The notes under the pieces were generated by a model. That model had not been told where the DNA came from. It did no database searches and was given only the letters and a program-made list of their open reading frames with translations. The translations under genes and the position numbers were made by a program. From positions 1 through 55,987 of the forward strand of contig JAFYWG010000056.1 in the NCBI GenBank assembly GCA_017558115.1: DNA of 55,987 nucleotides, given 5' to 3'. Below, piece by piece: positions 42,318 through 53,224 of the stretch (its first letter is position 1; the number at the start of each line of letters is the position of its first letter). Origin of the DNA: Alistipes sp. (GTDB taxonomy: Bacteria > Bacteroidota > Bacteroidia > Bacteroidales > Rikenellaceae).

Positions 42318-44684
42318 TTAATATATATTCAAGCGGAGACCGATATAGAACTTACGACCCATAAGTGGTCCCCACACCATTGATGAGTTGAAGCCTGGGT
42401 CGTATGGGGTCTCGCCGCCGATGATGGGAGCCTGACCATGACCCTTGGTACCCTGCATGTAGTTTGCGATGTTCTCACAACCGAGATAGAGCGTAAGGTT
42501 GCTCATCTTGTAGCTCACCTGTGCGAAGAACATGGGATAGATGGGTGATAGGTTAGGGTTCTCCTTAGCCTTCACAAGGTCGCCATCGAGCTCGGGCAGA
42601 CGCATAGGGCCATTGAGCTGCGCTGTAGCATCGAACACCCAGCGGCCTACGGCGTACTGAATATTGATAAGGCCCTTATAACGTGAGGTGAGAGGACGCT
42701 CTACAAGAACCTGCTCGCCATCGCGCTCCAACGTAATCTTAGCATTGGTATAGCGGAATGTAGCGAAGAGGTCGAAGCCACGGAATGGTGTCCAGTTGAA
42801 GTCAATCTGGTAGTTATCCGTGAACGACTTACCCGTACTATTATATATAAGTATAGAGTTGTCGGCAGTCTCCTGGTCGAAAACCATGGTATTGAAGAAC
42901 TGCGTACGGAAGTAGTCGAAGCTGATAGTAGCCATGTCGTCACCCGCAAGAGGGAATGTCTGCGAGAGGCTACCACCAAATGTCGCTGCCGCCTCCATAT
43001 CATCCTTCAAGCCATTCAAGTTAAATATCTCGCGTGAGGTAGTCATCATCCAGATGTTATCCGTGACTAGGTTCTGACGGCGGTAACCCATACCTGCCGA
43101 TGCACGCAATGTCGTACGGGGAGTGATATTCCACTTGATATGCGCACGAGGAGTAATAAGAGGCTTGCTCTTAACCTCCTGAGCGTAGTAGTTGTCACCA
43201 ACAAGCGCGTAATCGCCACGAATACCCGCCACAAGTGAGAACTTCTCCTCGATCTGGTATGTGTACTCTGCAAAGATACCGGGCTCCATAAGTGTGCTCT
43301 TGTTATTGAGCATCCAGATGTTGTTTGCCTCATCACGAGAGCCAAAGTGGCTATAATTATCGTTCATCATGCGGGCATAGAATGAAGCACCAGCATTGAG
43401 CGATGAGCGCTGTGTAAAGTAGTGCGCATAGGTAATATTGAAGCGGAATGTATTCTCCTTGACATCAATATTGCTACGACCAAAGTATGAGTCGGTGAGA
43501 TAGTTATCGTAGTCGAAGACCATAGCCACGTTGTTCTGCACAGCATCTGCTGGATCGCCGGTAAATGTACGCTCATAACCAACGGGAATACCAGCCTTAA
43601 CATATGCGTTGATATTGCGGTTGTGGATAGCCGAACCATAGATATTAGACTCAAGGTTGTTTACCATCTCATCGTATAGGCTCTTCTTGTAGTCCATCTG
43701 ACCACCGAGGCGATTCTCGTTGACCACCTTCCAGCCCCAGCGAAGCTGTACGCCACCGCTATTCTGCCACAACCACTTGTTCGCCACGTTAATCTGGTTG
43801 GCCTTGGGCATATCCGCGAAACCATCCTTATTCATATCGTGCTTCGAGGTGTCGAGCGAGCCGTGTGCCATGATGACTGTAGAGAGGCTCTTATCGGGCG
43901 TAAGAGGAATAGCCGACGACATGTTAATCTCGGGACGAAGCTCCGAGTCGAAATATACGTTGAGGAAGAAGCGCTCATCGTCGGTAGGTTTGCGGTGCTC
44001 GAGGTTAATCTGACCTGTGATGGCCTCGTGGCCCGCAGTTACAGATGCCACACCCTTAGATACCTGGATAGAGTTGAGCCACATACCAGGTGTATAGCTT
44101 AGACCATAAGTAGCACCCGCGCCCTGCATGATGGGGCGGTTCTCGTCGAGAATCTGTGTGTAGGTACCCGCAAGGCCGAGCATCTTGATCTGGCGTGCAC
44201 CCGAAATTGCGTCGCTATAGCCTACGGTTACAGATGCTGAGTTCTCGAAAGACTCTGCCAAAGAGCAACATGCCATCTTACAGAGTCCCGCAAAGGAGAT
44301 CTGCTCCTGGCGTGTAATACCACCCTGCTTAGCATAGTTGCCGCGCTGCTGACCCTCGATAACGACCTCGTCGATATCTACTGCCGAGGGCTGCAACTTG
44401 ATAGTCACCTCGTTTACATCTTTATCAGACATCTCCATCTCGAGAATGTCGTAGCCGAGGTAGTCCACAACCAAAGTCTCGAAGCCACTAACGCGGCGAA
44501 GTGAGAATGTGCCATCTACGGATGTCGTAGCACCCGCTGTGGTGTTCTTCCAGTAGAGCGACGCACCAATAAGAGGCTGCTCGCTGTTGGCATCCACCAC
44601 CACACCTGTAACTACTCTCTGTGCCATAGCCACAACGGGCAACATCAGGAGTGCTACAAGTAGAATAATAACTCTGTTTTTCAT
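42318..44684 (-). CDS. TonB-dependent receptor, probable metal or metallophore uptake
   Basis: A 788-residue receptor. After the signal peptide (NRVIILLVALLMLPVVAMAQ) comes a CarboxypepD-regulatory-like domain (about 23-110), then a plug with VTVGYSDAISGARQIKMLGL and GMWLNSIQVSKGVASV, and a barrel ending in a strand (KFYIGLRLNIY). Residues 137-141 in the plug linker are CKMACCSLAES; this Cys-rich segment is unusual and could touch metal. Its neighbours are an HMA protein and a His-rich protein, so a heavy metal, perhaps copper, is the likely cargo. No SusD partner exists, which argues against a glycan. Confidence 0.85.
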   Translation of the reverse strand: MKNRVIILLVALLMLPVVAMAQRVVTGVVVDANSEQPLIGASLYWKNTTAGATTSVDGTFSLRRVSGFETLVVDYLGYDILEMEMSDKDVNEVTIKLQPSAVDIDEVVIEGQQRGNYAKQGGITRQEQISFAGLCKMACCSLAESFENSASVTVGYSDAISGARQIKMLGLAGTYTQILDENRPIMQGAGATYGLSYTPGMWLNSIQVSKGVASVTAGHEAITGQINLEHRKPTDDERFFLNVYFDSELRPEINMSSAIPLTPDKSLSTVIMAHGSLDTSKHDMNKDGFADMPKANQINVANKWLWQNSGGVQLRWGWKVVNENRLGGQMDYKKSLYDEMVNNLESNIYGSAIHNRNINAYVKAGIPVGYERTFTGDPADAVQNNVAMVFDYDNYLTDSYFGRSNIDVKENTFRFNITYAHYFTQRSSLNAGASFYARMMNDNYSHFGSRDEANNIWMLNNKSTLMEPGIFAEYTYQIEEKFSLVAGIRGDYALVGDNYYAQEVKSKPLITPRAHIKWNITPRTTLRASAGMGYRRQNLVTDNIWMMTTSREIFNLNGLKDDMEAAATFGGSLSQTFPLAGDDMATISFDYFRTQFFNTMVFDQETADNSILIYNSTGKSFTDNYQIDFNWTPFRGFDLFATFRYTNAKITLERDGEQVLVERPLTSRYKGLINIQYAVGRWVFDATAQLNGPMRLPELDGDLVKAKENPNLSPIYPMFFAQVSYKMSNLTLYLGCENIANYMQGTKGHGQAPIIGGETPYDPGFNSSMVWGPLMGRKFYIGLRLNIY

Positions 44685-44794
44685 CTTATATTGTTGGGTA
44701 TTAATTGCTTATATGTTATACGAGTATAACCCTCCACCACGAAGTAGAGAGTGCAAAACAGAGGCAAAGCAGCACCACACGGGCGCACTATGCC

Positions 44795-45250
44795 TTAAGC
44801 AAAGGTGGGTGGGGCACGCAGAGCGTCGTACCTTGAGGATGCCGCCCTAAGCGGCAAGGCTTCATCGCCACCATAACGTGCCTCGGTGGCTAAGAGCATT
44901 GGGTTGTGCTCCAACATGTCGCCCAGAATGGCAACAGAGGTGGAGATCAAATAGAGTGATATAGTTACGCTGCTACCGCGCTCCGTTGAGTCGATAAACT
45001 GCGTATAGTTGTCGCTAAGCAACTCGTGGTTGTGGTCGCAGCACACGCCATTGAGAGTCTCTGTGCCACACTCCGCGACTGCCACATGACTATGGCAATG
45101 ACACCCCACATGCACCTCTACCGCGGCACTGTGGTTGGCATGGTGCGTGTGGTGGGGATGGTCGCACGCAAGAACAGAGAGGGGAGAAAGCAGCGAGGCC
45201 GCCACATATATGGCCGCCAAAATCGTTGCGTATATCACCTTTAATCTGCT
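44795..45250 (-). CDS. Exported His/Cys-rich protein, HYC_CC_PP-like
   Basis: A 151-residue protein with an N-terminal hydrophobic segment (VIYATILAAIYVAASLLSP) followed by a His-rich stretch (DHPHHTHHANH) and HVGCHCHSHV. The NGVCCDHNHELLSDNYTQF segment and the terminal APP recall the HYC_CC_PP proteins found next to metal receptors in Bacteroidetes, but the N-terminal HYC motif is replaced. Metal binding is strongly suggested by composition. The start at 45250 is preferred over 45286, which would overlap the PqqD-like gene. The receptor gene follows after 110 bp. Confidence 0.7.
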   Translation of the reverse strand, partial: SRLKVIYATILAAIYVAASLLSPLSVLACDHPHHTHHANHSAAVEVHVGCHCHSHVAVAECGTETLNGVCCDHNHELLSDNYTQFIDSTERGSSVTISLYLISTSVAILGDMLEHNPMLLATEARYGGDEALPLRAASSRYDALRAPPTFA

Positions 45251-45269
45251 CATATTACGTAAATTTGGG

Positions 45270-45536
45270 CTACTCGACAAGTGCACACTCCTCGAGGCGC
45301 TCTACCCAGCGTGCAGCATCACGCTCGGCTATTGCATCGTCTATGCCGTAGTACTCAGCCAGTAGGTTTGCCACATCTGTCACAGAGAACTCCCTATCGG
45401 CAAGGGCATTCCATAGATATAAAGCGCTATCGTTCAATGAGATGATACGTGTCATATCTGCACCATAACTACCCTGCATGATAACCACATGCTCGCCAGC
45501 CATTTCGCGCACCTTGTACTGCTGCTTAATCTTCAT
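45270..45536 (-). CDS. PqqD-family peptide chaperone-like protein
   Basis: An 88-residue protein with the PqqD pattern: a short strand region, then RIISLNDSALYLWNALAD and the helical DVANLLAEYYGIDDAIAERD, ending in a second helix. PqqD-type proteins present precursor peptides to radical-SAM enzymes, but no such enzyme or precursor is recognised nearby. It is first in the operon leading to the metal receptor. A regulatory or peptide-binding role in metal uptake is speculative. Confidence 0.8.
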   Translation of the reverse strand: MKIKQQYKVREMAGEHVVIMQGSYGADMTRIISLNDSALYLWNALADREFSVTDVANLLAEYYGIDDAIAERDAARWVERLEECALVE

Positions 45537-45559
45537 AGCCTTAATTACACATTACGCGA

Positions 45560-45588
45560 CAAAGGTAGGAAAAAAAAATGAAATACAA
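45560..45588 (-). promoter_or_regulatory. Promoter of the metal-uptake operon
   Basis: Minus strand TTG (45588-45586), 18 bp spacer, TACCTTTG (45567-45560). The remaining gap 45537-45850 holds only this promoter and structured element copy 2. Confidence 0.6.
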
Positions 45589-45725
45589 AAGGTTAGCAAG
45601 AAAAATAAAGGCAGAAAACGCAAAGCGGGGAGTACCGCCCCACGACCAGATTTCTTATCAGAATGGGTTAGGCTTGGCCTCGACATGAAGATAGCCAGGA
45701 TAGGACATACGTGACGTAATATAGC

Positions 45726-45848
45726 AAATTTCTTGTCGAAAGGGTGTGGTGCTGGCATGAAAAAACCACCGATGGGTAGTACTTGACGTACATCCCATTG
45801 GTGGTTTTGATTGAAGCGCCACAGATTGCGGCTTTTCACAAGAAATTT
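45726..45848. repeat. Long structured element, copy 2
   Basis: Same architecture as the element at 38146. The outer stem is 45726-45736 with 45838-45848, the middle stem gtggtgct 45746-45753 with agcgccac 45815-45822, and the internal loop ggcatga opposite gattga. The inner 15-bp stem is 45762-45776 with 45794-45808, capped by gtac-ttgac-gtac. Three stem positions differ from copy 1 and in each the partner base changes too. It follows the histone-like gene on the minus strand, after which six Ts succeed the inner stem. Confidence 0.85.
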
Positions 45849-45850
45849 AA

Positions 45851-46024
45851 TTATTTGCTAGCCTCAACAGATACCTTGCGGAACTCCTTAAGAAGCTTTG
45901 TAAGCTCCAAAGCTGCCTTACGAGCACGTGTGCCTGCTGCCTTGTTATTCTTCTCTACCTGCGCATTTGCGTTCTCAGCGAATGCTGCATACTGAGCTGC
46001 GATGTTCTCTACCAATGTCTTCAT
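45851..46024 (-). CDS. Histone H1-like protein (Hc1-type), 57 aa
   Basis: A 57-residue Lys/Ala-rich protein. It starts MKTLVENIAAQYAAFAENAN, and NNKAAGTRARKAALELTKLL is the family core; it ends in EFRKVSVEASK. Such proteins are common in Bacteroidetes and related to chlamydial Hc1; they bind DNA and may compact the nucleoid. It has its own promoter at 46056-46085 and is directly followed by structured element copy 2. Confidence 0.9.
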   Translation of the reverse strand: MKTLVENIAAQYAAFAENANAQVEKNNKAAGTRARKAALELTKLLKEFRKVSVEASK

Positions 46025-46055
46025 ATCAATAATTTATTAAAGGTTTTTCGTCTCG

Positions 46056-46085
46056 CAAAGTTATAAATTATTTTTGGTTTCCAAA
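46056..46085 (-). promoter_or_regulatory. Promoter of the histone-like gene
   Basis: Minus strand TTTG (46085-46082), 18 bp spacer, TAACTTTG (46063-46056). Confidence 0.65.
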
Positions 46086-46202
46086 TTTTTTGGAAAAAAA
46101 AATGACCCCTAAAGTGATGATTTTCCGACAAATTAACTATTTATACTTACCAAACATCACGCTCGCCGAAGCTACAAAAAGCAAAATCCCTATTTGTGGG
46201 GA

Positions 46203-46233
46203 TTGCACATGCGACCCTTATATAGTATCTTTG
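46203..46233 (+). promoter_or_regulatory. Promoter of the feo operon
   Basis: TTG (46203-46205), 20 bp spacer, tatctttg (46226-46233), 26 bp before the ATG. No Fur-box-like palindrome was recognised. Confidence 0.75.
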
Positions 46234-46259
46234 CGCCAAAATAAAAAGAATATATAAGT

Positions 46260-48623
46260 ATGCGACTAAGTGAATTAAAGACAGGGGAGACGGCTACGAT
46301 AGTCAAGGTGCTTGGCTATGGTGGCTTCCGTCGTCGCATAATGGAGATGGGCTTCGTTAAGGGTCAGGAGGTCACCGTGGTGTTAGATGCGCCACTTAAG
46401 GACCCCATTGAGTACCACATCATGGGCTACGACATCTCACTACGCCGCAAGGAGGCCGAGATGATTGTGGTGATGACGCACGAGGAGGCTAAACGCCTCT
46501 CGGAGTACGAGGCCACATCGTTGGTAACAGAGGAGAATATCGTGGAGAGCGCCGTAGACCGCAGTCTCAAGCAGATACGCGTGGGCTTGGTGGGCAACCC
46601 CAATGCCGGTAAGACATCGCTCTTCAACACGCTTTGCGGCCGTAGCGAGCATGTGGGCAACTATAGCGGTGTTACGGTAGATGCCAAGCGTGGCTCGCTC
46701 ACCTATAAGGGCTACACCCTCGAGATTACCGACCTACCCGGCACATATGCCCTCTCGGCATACTCACCCGAGGAGGTCTACGTGCGCCGCCATATTATAG
46801 ACGACACCCCCGACGTTATCGTCAACACAATCGTTGCCTCGAACCTCGAGCGCAACCTATACCTCACCACTGAGCTTATCGACATGAGCCCAAGCATGGT
46901 CATTGCCATGAACATGTACGACGAACTCGAAGCCAGCGGCGCGAAGTTCGACCACGAGGCCCTCAGCGGCATGATTGGCGTGCCTATGATTCCAGTTGTA
47001 GCACCCACAGGTCGAGGCATTGAGCAGCTTCTCGACGCCATCGTCGCGGTATACGAGAATAGCGACAAGCGTGTGCGACACATCCACATCGGCTACGGTT
47101 CGGTCATCGAGGAGAGCCTCGCGGCACTCAATGCCGATATGCGCCAGCACCGCGAGGAGCTCATCGCTCACTTCCCACCCCGCTACTTCGCCCTAAAGAT
47201 GATTGAGGGCGACAAGGAGATTGTGGGCCTATTGGAGTCCTCACCCCACCTTGAGCGTTGGCAAAAGATGGCCACAGAAGCACGCAAGGAGATTGAGGAT
47301 GCCCTCGGCGAGGATATAGAGACAGCTATATCGAACCAGAAATATGGCTTTATCTCGGGTGCCTTGAAGGAGACCTACACCGCCGCAAAGAACATGCGTA
47401 ACACCCTGAGTGACAAGCTCGACGCCATAGTTACTCACCGCATATGGGGCTTCCCCATCTTCTTTGCCATCATGTGGCTTATGTTCTACACTACCTTCGA
47501 GCTCGGCTCATACCCCCAGGGCTGGATTGAACTTGGTGTAGAGTGGCTATACAATGCCGTGCGTAACGCCATGGAGGCGGGAGCACTTCGCGATATGCTC
47601 ACCGATGGCGTCATAAATGGTGTGGGTAGCGTCTTGGTGTTCTTACCAAACATCATGATATTGTACCTCTTCATCTCGTTCCTCGAGGACTCGGGATATT
47701 TGGCACGCGCAGCCTTTATTATGGATAAGGTCATGCACCGCATGGGTGTACACGGCAAGTCGTTCATACCCATGGTCATGGGCTTCGGCTGCAATGTACC
47801 CGCAGTTATGGCGTGTCGCACCATCGAGTGTCGCACCTCGCGCCTTATCACCATCATGGTCGTGCCCTTCATGTCGTGTAGCGCGCGTCTACCTATCTAC
47901 ATGATGATTATCGGTAGTTTCTTCCACGCCTATGCAGGCACGGTACTCTTCCTTATGTATATCTTGGGCATCCTCATTGCCGTGATTACCGCTCGCCTTA
48001 TGCGCCGCTTCATGTTCCGCGAGCAGGAGGCACCATTCGTTATGGAGCTATCGCCATACCGCATCCCTATGCCTAAGACCACACTCCGCCATATGTGGAG
48101 TAAGTGTGCACAGTACCTCAAGAAGATGGGTGGACTCATCCTCATCGCCTCTATCGTAGTGTGGCTATTGGGCTACTACCCACGTCCAGCCAAGGGTGCT
48201 AACGCCGAGAATACCAACACCTATGAGCAGTCATACATGGGCGAGATAGGCAAGGTTACACAGCCCATTTTCGAGCCTATGGACATGGATTGGAAGGCCT
48301 CCGTAGCCCTTATCTCGGGCATTCCCGCAAAGGAGATTGTCGTGAGCACCATGAGCGTGCTTCACTCGCACCCCGACGACGCGGAAGCCACCGAGGAGGA
48401 GACAACGCTTAGAGTTGGCGAGCGCGTAGCCGCTGGCATGAGCCTACCTACAGCTGTGGCATTCCTCATCTTTGCACTCTTGTACCTCCCCTGCATCGCC
48501 ACCATCGTGGCAGTTGCCTCGGAACTCAACTGGAAGTGGGCTATCGGCTCTGCACTCTACAACACCGCCATAGCATGGCTCTTAGCATGGGCGGGCTACC
48601 ACATAACCCTCCTATTCATGTAG
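46260..48623 (+). CDS. feoB: Ferrous iron transporter, fused FeoA-FeoB
   Basis: A 787-residue fusion. Residues 1-75 are a FeoA SH3-like domain (MRLSELKTGETATI, RRIMEMGFVKGQEVTVV). A linker to about 108 precedes the FeoB G-domain with G1 GNPNAGKTS, G3 DLPGTY and G4 NMYD, then a helical GDI region. The membrane part has the two Gate segments (VFLPNIMILYLFISFLEDSG, GFGCNVPAVMACRTI) and the later PAKEIVVSTMSVL. It imports Fe2+ across the inner membrane. A FeoB-associated Cys-rich small protein follows 6 bp downstream. The fused form is common in Bacteroidetes. Confidence 0.95.
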   Translation: MRLSELKTGETATIVKVLGYGGFRRRIMEMGFVKGQEVTVVLDAPLKDPIEYHIMGYDISLRRKEAEMIVVMTHEEAKRLSEYEATSLVTEENIVESAVDRSLKQIRVGLVGNPNAGKTSLFNTLCGRSEHVGNYSGVTVDAKRGSLTYKGYTLEITDLPGTYALSAYSPEEVYVRRHIIDDTPDVIVNTIVASNLERNLYLTTELIDMSPSMVIAMNMYDELEASGAKFDHEALSGMIGVPMIPVVAPTGRGIEQLLDAIVAVYENSDKRVRHIHIGYGSVIEESLAALNADMRQHREELIAHFPPRYFALKMIEGDKEIVGLLESSPHLERWQKMATEARKEIEDALGEDIETAISNQKYGFISGALKETYTAAKNMRNTLSDKLDAIVTHRIWGFPIFFAIMWLMFYTTFELGSYPQGWIELGVEWLYNAVRNAMEAGALRDMLTDGVINGVGSVLVFLPNIMILYLFISFLEDSGYLARAAFIMDKVMHRMGVHGKSFIPMVMGFGCNVPAVMACRTIECRTSRLITIMVVPFMSCSARLPIYMMIIGSFFHAYAGTVLFLMYILGILIAVITARLMRRFMFREQEAPFVMELSPYRIPMPKTTLRHMWSKCAQYLKKMGGLILIASIVVWLLGYYPRPAKGANAENTNTYEQSYMGEIGKVTQPIFEPMDMDWKASVALISGIPAKEIVVSTMSVLHSHPDDAEATEEETTLRVGERVAAGMSLPTAVAFLIFALLYLPCIATIVAVASELNWKWAIGSALYNTAIAWLLAWAGYHITLLFM

Positions 48624-48629
48624 GCGCAT

Positions 48630-48770
48630 ATGGACTGGCAGAGTATCGTTGTAGCGGTCATCGCCGTGGTTGTCGTTGCAGTAATCATCCGCAAGGCATG
48701 GAGGCTCTTCACATGCCGTGACACCTCGCGCTGTTCTGGTTGCACAAAGGAGTGCAGCCACCGCAAGTAG
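48630..48770 (+). CDS. FeoB-associated Cys-rich membrane protein (46 aa)
   Basis: A 46-residue protein with one transmembrane helix (SIVVAVIAVVVVAVIIRKAW) and a Cys-rich tail (CRDTSRCSGCTKECSHRK). The CxxC-type tail after the membrane helix is the hallmark of the small proteins encoded next to feoB; they may help iron handling at the transporter. It is in the feo operon and followed by a terminator. Confidence 0.88.
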   Translation: MDWQSIVVAVIAVVVVAVIIRKAWRLFTCRDTSRCSGCTKECSHRK

Positions 48771-48774
48771 GGAC

Positions 48775-48813
48775 AAAAAAACAATGCAACTCGCTGAGTT
48801 GCATTGTTTTTTT
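48775..48813. terminator. Bidirectional terminator after the feo operon
   Basis: A perfect 17-bp stem (48775-48791 with 48797-48813), including runs of seven As and Ts, loop cgctg. Confidence 0.93.
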
Positions 48814-48832
48814 ATCACCCTTTTTGTAGCTA

Positions 48833-49144
48833 TTAGAAGTCGTCGTCTGAAGCCTCATCAGATGCGTCTGCCAACTCATCTGCACCCTTCAAGTCGTCCT
48901 CATCGTAGTAGCCGTCGTTGTCGTCATCCTGACCATCGTCGACCTTAACGTCAATCTTCACCATATAGTAAGTATCCTCTGTCTCGTAGGGCACGGTGTA
49001 GAAGAATGAACCATCGGGCTTATCGTAGCGTGTCATCACTTCGGTGAAGCCGAGTGGGTATAGTGCTTTAACCTCCTCCTGCTGCTCAGCAGTGAGGTTG
49101 TGGAAGCTTGTAATTAGACGTCTCTTCTTGTTATCAGTAGCCAT
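48833..49144 (-). CDS. Small cytoplasmic protein with very acidic C-terminus
   Basis: A 103-residue protein. The first 65 residues form a compact fold (FHNLTAEQQEEVKALYPLGF, FYTVPYETEDTYYMVKIDV), and the last 35 are mostly Asp/Glu (VDDGQDDDNDGYYDEDD). Similar proteins are widespread in Bacteroidales and usually called hypothetical. The acidic tail could bind basic proteins or metals. It is monocistronic with a full promoter. Confidence 0.8.
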   Translation of the reverse strand: MATDNKKRRLITSFHNLTAEQQEEVKALYPLGFTEVMTRYDKPDGSFFYTVPYETEDTYYMVKIDVKVDDGQDDDNDGYYDEDDLKGADELADASDEASDDDF

Positions 49145-49223
49145 AAAATCTAAAAATAAAAACTTATTTAGTTAAACATCTCGGAGCGGTAATCTGCAAT
49201 CATGGACTCCCCGAAATTTTCCG

Positions 49224-51424
<2,201 letters not shown>

Positions 51425-51451
51425 ACTATTACAGACACAAACTAAGACACA

Positions 51452-52339
51452 ATGATACACGACATGATTAAGGGTGTGGGCGTAGCCCTCATCACACCAT
51501 TCAACAACTATGAAGTAGACTACCCCGCCCTCGAGCGCATGGTAGAGCACGTCATCATGGGTGGCGTCGACTACATCGTAGCACTCGGCTCTACTGCCGA
51601 GACTGCAACACTCTCACTTGCTGAACGTCAGCAAGTACTCGACTTTATTATAGATCACACCGCAGGCCGCGTACCCATCGTTGCCGGCATGGGCACAAAC
51701 GATACTCACGCCCTCGTGGAGCAGTTGCGCAGCTTCGACCTATCGCGCACCGTGGGCATCCTGAGCGTCGTACCCTACTACAACAAGCCATCACAGGAGG
51801 GTATCTACCGCCACTACATGGCCGTAGCCGAGGCATCGCCCGTACCCGTCATCATATACAACGTACCAGGTCGCACGGGTGTCAACATGACCGCCGCAAC
51901 AACGCTGCGCCTTGCTCACGCCACCGACAAGATTGTGGCCGTGAAGGAGGCATCGGGAAGCATCGACCAGATGCAGGAGATTCTCGACGGCAAGCCAGAG
52001 AAGTTTCTCGTAATCTCGGGTGACGACGGCATTACCGTGGAGCTCATCAAGCGCGGTGGCGCGGGTGTTATCTCCGTGGCTGCTAATGCCTTTCCCGAGC
52101 GCTTCTGCCGCTGCATACACAACGCCTTAGATGGCAACATCGCCGAGGCCGAGCAGGCTATGGCAGGGTTCGCAGAGCCTCTATCCCTTCTCTTTAAGGA
52201 GGGTAACCCCACGGGCGTTAAGACCATGACTGCCTCAATGGGCATCACACGTCCCGAGGTGCGCCTACCACTTGTAGAGGGTACGAATGAACTCTTCGAG
52301 GCAACAAAAATGGCCGTTACGAAGTACGATTTAAGGTAG
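51452..52339 (+). CDS. dapA: 4-hydroxy-tetrahydrodipicolinate synthase
   Basis: A 295-residue TIM barrel. Motifs: GVGVALITPFNN, ALGSTAETATLS, the Tyr in VIIYNVPGRTGVNM and the Schiff-base Lys in IVAVKEASGSIDQM. It condenses pyruvate with aspartate semialdehyde, committing to lysine and diaminopimelate. Aspartate semialdehyde is also used by the polyamine pathway at 19-21 kb. An alternative ATG is at 51464. It is in a row with ligA and DUF4919. Confidence 0.95.
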   Translation: MIHDMIKGVGVALITPFNNYEVDYPALERMVEHVIMGGVDYIVALGSTAETATLSLAERQQVLDFIIDHTAGRVPIVAGMGTNDTHALVEQLRSFDLSRTVGILSVVPYYNKPSQEGIYRHYMAVAEASPVPVIIYNVPGRTGVNMTAATTLRLAHATDKIVAVKEASGSIDQMQEILDGKPEKFLVISGDDGITVELIKRGGAGVISVAANAFPERFCRCIHNALDGNIAEAEQAMAGFAEPLSLLFKEGNPTGVKTMTASMGITRPEVRLPLVEGTNELFEATKMAVTKYDLR

Positions 52340-52380
52340 TGGGAGCGTTGGTTGAAAAACCAATAACCTTACGCGACATT

Positions 52381-53169
52381 ATGAGACATTTGACATTAGC
52401 ACTACTGCTCACCGTAGCACTCTCAGCACCCGCCACGCTTAGCGCTGAGGAGACAAACCCTCTTATGGCAACCGAGACGGAGATGACGCTACTTATACCC
52501 GATGAGGAGGATATCATCCATCAGACGCTATCCACCTCTTCGCCATACTACTATACCAACCTCCTGCTCAAGTATCACAATGGCACGGAGCCCCTCACTG
52601 ACATGGAGTACCACTACCTATATTACGGCTTCATGTATCAGGAGGACTACCGCCCCTTTGCTGAGAATACGGCATTAGACAGGATGCTCCTCGTAATGAC
52701 GGGCATAGACCCCGACCAGCCCACGGTCATGCAGCTCGAGGCACTCATAGAGAATGGTACAGAGGCAATGAAGGTAGACCCCTTCAACCCCAAGGTGCTC
52801 AACATGATGGCATACGCATACGGAGCATTGGGCGACGCCACACGTGAGCAGCTATACTACAACCACCTCAACGGCATCCTCTCAACCATCGAGCGCTCGG
52901 GAACGGGTCTCAAGGAGGATGGTAGGTGGCATGTGCTGATGTTCTCACACGCCTACGACCTCTTGGCATCGAAGGGTTATAACTACCAGGAGAGCCGCAT
53001 CGTAAGTCGCGAGGCTATGTTTATACCCATCGCCCAGCGACCCAAGGAGCGCATCAAGGGTTTCTACTTCGACTATAGCCGCATATACCGCAACAAGCCA
53101 GATGACGTGACATTCAAGCGTGACCGCACATGGCAGTTCAACAACCTCAAGCCGCAAGAGTACAAATAG
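52381..53169 (+). CDS. Exported DUF4919-family protein
   Basis: A 262-residue protein with signal peptide RHLTLALLLTVALSAPATLS. The DUF4919 pattern is visible: YYTNLLLKYHNGTEPLTDME, HYLYYGFMYQEDYRPF and the C-terminal YFDYSRIYRNKPDD. The ATG at 52381 is chosen since it directly precedes the signal peptide; the longer frame would start at the dapA stop. Function of the family is unknown; a periplasmic role is expected. Confidence 0.85.
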   Translation: MRHLTLALLLTVALSAPATLSAEETNPLMATETEMTLLIPDEEDIIHQTLSTSSPYYYTNLLLKYHNGTEPLTDMEYHYLYYGFMYQEDYRPFAENTALDRMLLVMTGIDPDQPTVMQLEALIENGTEAMKVDPFNPKVLNMMAYAYGALGDATREQLYYNHLNGILSTIERSGTGLKEDGRWHVLMFSHAYDLLASKGYNYQESRIVSREAMFIPIAQRPKERIKGFYFDYSRIYRNKPDDVTFKRDRTWQFNNLKPQEYK

Positions 53170-53199
53170 TTGAATATTTAAGATAATTCACTATCTTTG
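53170..53199 (+). promoter_or_regulatory. Promoter of the clostripain-like gene
   Basis: TTG (53170-53172), 19 bp spacer, tatctttg (53192-53199), 25 bp before the ATG. Confidence 0.75.
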
Positions 53200-53224
53200 C
53201 GGCTCACATTTATCTACAATAAAC

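Noticed and set aside
45552..45839. 95-aa minus-strand ORF
   Set aside because: It runs through structured element copy 2 and the metal-operon promoter, with a composition that looks non-coding.
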